From Acidobacteriota bacterium (GTDB lineage: Bacteria > Acidobacteriota > Thermoanaerobaculia > UBA5066): a stretch of DNA of 6,861 nt. A program made the position numbers and the translations under genes. Location: the NCBI GenBank assembly GCA_016789625.1, contig JAEUQS010000067.1, positions 1 through 6,861 of the forward strand, given 5' to 3'. The notes under the pieces are model-generated. The model worked only from the letters and a program-made list of their open reading frames with translations, had not been told where the DNA came from and did no database searches. Of this stretch, positions 4,976 to 6,861 are shown one piece after another. How positions within the stretch are numbered: position 1 is the first letter of the stretch; each line of letters begins with the position of its first letter.

Positions 4976-5761
4976 ATGGATGCTGCCATTTCGCTGAAGG
5001 GCGTCGTGAAGCGCTTCGGCAAGTTCACGGCCGTCGACCGGCTGGACCTCGACATCCCGCGCGGGATGACGTTCGGCCTGCTCGGGCCGAATGGGGCCGG
5101 CAAGACGACCTCGATCCGCATGATCATGAACATCACCAAGCCCGACGAGGGCGAGATCCGCGTGCTGGGCCAGCCGATGAACGAGAGCCTTCAGGAGCGG
5201 ATCGGCTACCTCCCCGAGGAGCGCGGCCTCTACCGGAAGATGAAGGTCATCGACCAGCTCATCTTCTTCGCGGCCATCAAGAGCGTGTCCAAGGACGTCG
5301 CGATGAAGCGGCTGGGACCCTGGATCGACTCCATGGACCTCCGCCCCTGGCTCGGCAAGAAGACCGAGGAGCTCTCGAAGGGCATGCAGCAGAAGGTGCA
5401 GTTCCTGGGAACCATCGTGCACGACCCCGAGATCCTCATCCTCGACGAGCCGTTCTCCGGCCTCGACCCGATCAACGTCGTCCTCCTCAAGGACTTCCTC
5501 GAGAACTTCAAGAGGCAGGGCAAGACGGTCATCTTCTCGACGCACGTCATGGAGCAGGCCGAGAGGCTCTGCGACCGCATCGCGCTGCTCTACCGCTCCA
5601 AGAAGCTCCTCGACGGCACCCTCAAGGAGATCAAGCACGCCTACCGCGACAAGGTTCCCCTGCCGCCGCCGGTCGAGCCCGAGCCCGCGCTCGAGCAGAT
5701 CTACATGAAGGCCGTCGAGGAATCCGGCATCCGGCCGCCCACCGCGGAAGAGCTGCGGTAG
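4976..5761 (+). CDS. ABC transporter ATP-binding protein, NatA-like (COG4152 type)
   Basis: 261 residues from the ATG at 4976, chosen because GAGAG lies six bases upstream and the protein then opens as usual (MDAAISLKGVVKRFG). An in-frame ATG at 4949 lacks a ribosome site and adds a polar tail. This is the cytoplasmic ATPase that powers an ABC-2 exporter. Motifs: Walker A GPNGAGKTT (37-45), signature LSKGMQQ (133-139), Walker B ILILDEP with catalytic E158, D-loop SGLD (161-164) and H-loop H190. At the Q-loop, YLPEERGLYRKM (79-90) has glutamate where most ABC ATPases have glutamine; I recall this as common in the COG4152 group. The C-terminus is short: where relatives carry a DUF4162-like domain there is a proline-rich linker (PLPPPVEPEPALEQIYMKAV). 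The permease gene starts 16 nt later. The substrate is unknown; sodium export is known only for named NatAB systems. Confidence 0.92.
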   Translation: MDAAISLKGVVKRFGKFTAVDRLDLDIPRGMTFGLLGPNGAGKTTSIRMIMNITKPDEGEIRVLGQPMNESLQERIGYLPEERGLYRKMKVIDQLIFFAAIKSVSKDVAMKRLGPWIDSMDLRPWLGKKTEELSKGMQQKVQFLGTIVHDPEILILDEPFSGLDPINVVLLKDFLENFKRQGKTVIFSTHVMEQAERLCDRIALLYRSKKLLDGTLKEIKHAYRDKVPLPPPVEPEPALEQIYMKAVEESGIRPPTAEELR

Positions 5762-5777
5762 GAAAGAGGAGCGAAGC

Positions 5778-6861
5778 GTGTTCAACCCCAAGCTGCGCGC
5801 CGTCATCAAGCGCGAGTACCTCCAGCAGGTCAAGAACAAGGCCTTCTGGATCTCCACGATCCTCATCCCCGTGCTCGGACTCTTCTTCATCTTCATCCAG
5901 GTGCTTCTCGGCAAGTCGATGGTCTCGACGGGCAAGATCGCCGTGGTGGATCTCACCGGGCGCCTCTACGACGAGCTCGTCCTCGAAGCAAAGGCCGAAG
6001 AGGCCGAGCGCAAGGCGCCCAAGTCCGTCGAGAAGGCGATCACCGAGGAGATGAGCAAGCCTCCTCTCGAGAAGCAGGCCAAGCAGCTCAACTCGAAGCT
6101 CACGCTCATGAAGGTCGACGCGACGCCCGAGACCCTGGCCGCCGTGCGCAAGAAGCTCAACGAGGACGTCCAGAAGGAGCGCATCAAGGCCTACGTCGTC
6201 CTCGACGCCCGCACGCTCGAAACGGGCTACGGCGAGTGGAGGGCCCAGAGCGTGAAGTCCGAGTTCGTGACCCGGGAAAACCTCGGGCGCCAGATCGGAC
6301 GGGTCGCGACCAAGGAGCGCATCAAGGACCGGGGGGTGGACCCCGCCGTCTACGACGAAGCGCTGATCCGCGTACGGCTCGAGCCCTTCGAGGCCTCCGA
6401 CAAGCCCACCACCGAGGATTCCAAGGACGTCGGGTTCAACCTCGCGGTCTCGGGGATCATGTTCTTCCTGATCTACATCTCGATCTTCGTGTACGGCGCG
6501 ATGATCATGCGCGGCGTCCTGGAGGAGAAGAACAACCGCATCATCGAGGTCATCGTGTCGTCGGTGCGTCCCACCGACCTCATGCTCGGCAAGATCATCG
6601 GCATCGGTCTCGTGGGCCTCACGCAATACGGCATCTGGGGCCTCGTGGCGCTGAACCTCTCGATCCCGAGCGTCGTGGGCTCCATGGGCGTGGGCTCGGG
6701 CGACGGGCTGCCGCCGATTCCGGGCCTCACCATCGGCGCGTTCGTGGTGTTCTTCATCCTGGGCTACTTCCTGTACGCGTCGCTCTACGCGGCGCTGGCC
6801 GCTCCCTTCAACACGGAGCAGGAGGCCCAGCAGTTCGTGATGATCCCGTCGTTGTTCCTGG
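5778..6861 (+). CDS. ABC-2 type permease, NatB-like (3' partial)
   Basis: The frame runs from the GTG at 5778 to the window end without a stop: 361 residues, C-terminus missing. The GTG start is supported by AGAGGAG (5765-5771) six bases upstream and by MFNPKLRAVIKREYLQQVKNK, a typical cytoplasmic lead-in. Membrane segments: TM1 at about 22-44, TM2 221-245, TM3 272-297 and TM4 318-340. A long, charged extracytoplasmic domain (about 45-220) lies between TM1 and TM2 and includes a helix-rich Lys/Glu section (68-138). The cytoplasmic VLEEKNNRIIEVIVSS motif (247-262) after TM2 is characteristic of ABC2_membrane_3/NatB proteins. It forms the transmembrane half of the exporter with the ATPase encoded immediately upstream. 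The visible part lacks any frameshift. The transported substrate cannot be told from the sequence. Confidence 0.92.
   Translation, partial: MFNPKLRAVIKREYLQQVKNKAFWISTILIPVLGLFFIFIQVLLGKSMVSTGKIAVVDLTGRLYDELVLEAKAEEAERKAPKSVEKAITEEMSKPPLEKQAKQLNSKLTLMKVDATPETLAAVRKKLNEDVQKERIKAYVVLDARTLETGYGEWRAQSVKSEFVTRENLGRQIGRVATKERIKDRGVDPAVYDEALIRVRLEPFEASDKPTTEDSKDVGFNLAVSGIMFFLIYISIFVYGAMIMRGVLEEKNNRIIEVIVSSVRPTDLMLGKIIGIGLVGLTQYGIWGLVALNLSIPSVVGSMGVGSGDGLPPIPGLTIGAFVVFFILGYFLYASLYAALAAPFNTEQEAQQFVMIPSLFL

Noticed and set aside
1..6861. Search for a mobile element, CRISPR array, toxin pair or other new defence system
   Set aside because: No recombinase, transposase, spaced repeats or candidate effector genes were found. 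The tRNA-3' fragment at 3890-3915 is the only possible integration trace and has no integrase nearby.

Overview
This is a 6.9 kb window of GC-rich bacterial DNA from an ordinary chromosomal region. Codons end heavily in G or C, there is a glycogen-type glycoside hydrolase 57 (GH57) cluster, and the proteins resemble those of deep-branching soil or sediment phyla. An uncultured Acidobacteriota-like organism fits, but that placement is a guess from gene content and style, not from a phylogenetic marker. I see no transposase, phage gene, CRISPR array, toxin pair or defence system.

Region 1 (1-3126, + strand) is a glucan and sugar-nucleotide operon. It holds the C-terminal end of a probable GH57-type glycoside hydrolase, then a galactose-1-phosphate uridylyltransferase-family gene (galT) 19 nt later. 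A GH57 1,4-alpha-glucan branching enzyme follows, whose ATG overlaps the galT stop (ATGA). The tight packing points to co-transcription and a shared role in storage-glucan turnover.

Region 2 (3135-4835, - strand) is a one-way array of small translation-related genes. In transcription order these are tRNA-Arg(ACG), tadA (tRNA adenosine deaminase), tRNA-Ser(GGA), a small secreted protein of unknown function, and tRNA-Ser(CGA). Each tRNA has a candidate sigma70-type promoter with a 17-nt spacer. TadA converts A34 of tRNA-Arg(ACG) to inosine, so the enzyme lies directly downstream of its substrate gene. The spacers carry several stem-loops. One includes a 15-bp inverted copy of the 3' end of tRNA-Ser(GGA), the most unusual sequence feature here.

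Region 3 (4976-6861, + strand) is divergent from region 2. It encodes a NatA-like ABC ATPase followed 16 nt later by a NatB-like ABC-2 permease, which runs off the window end. Together they would form an exporter of unknown substrate.

No gene-free stretch exceeds 300 bases. The longest are 3792-3949 and 4603-4760, both 158 nt and both described below.
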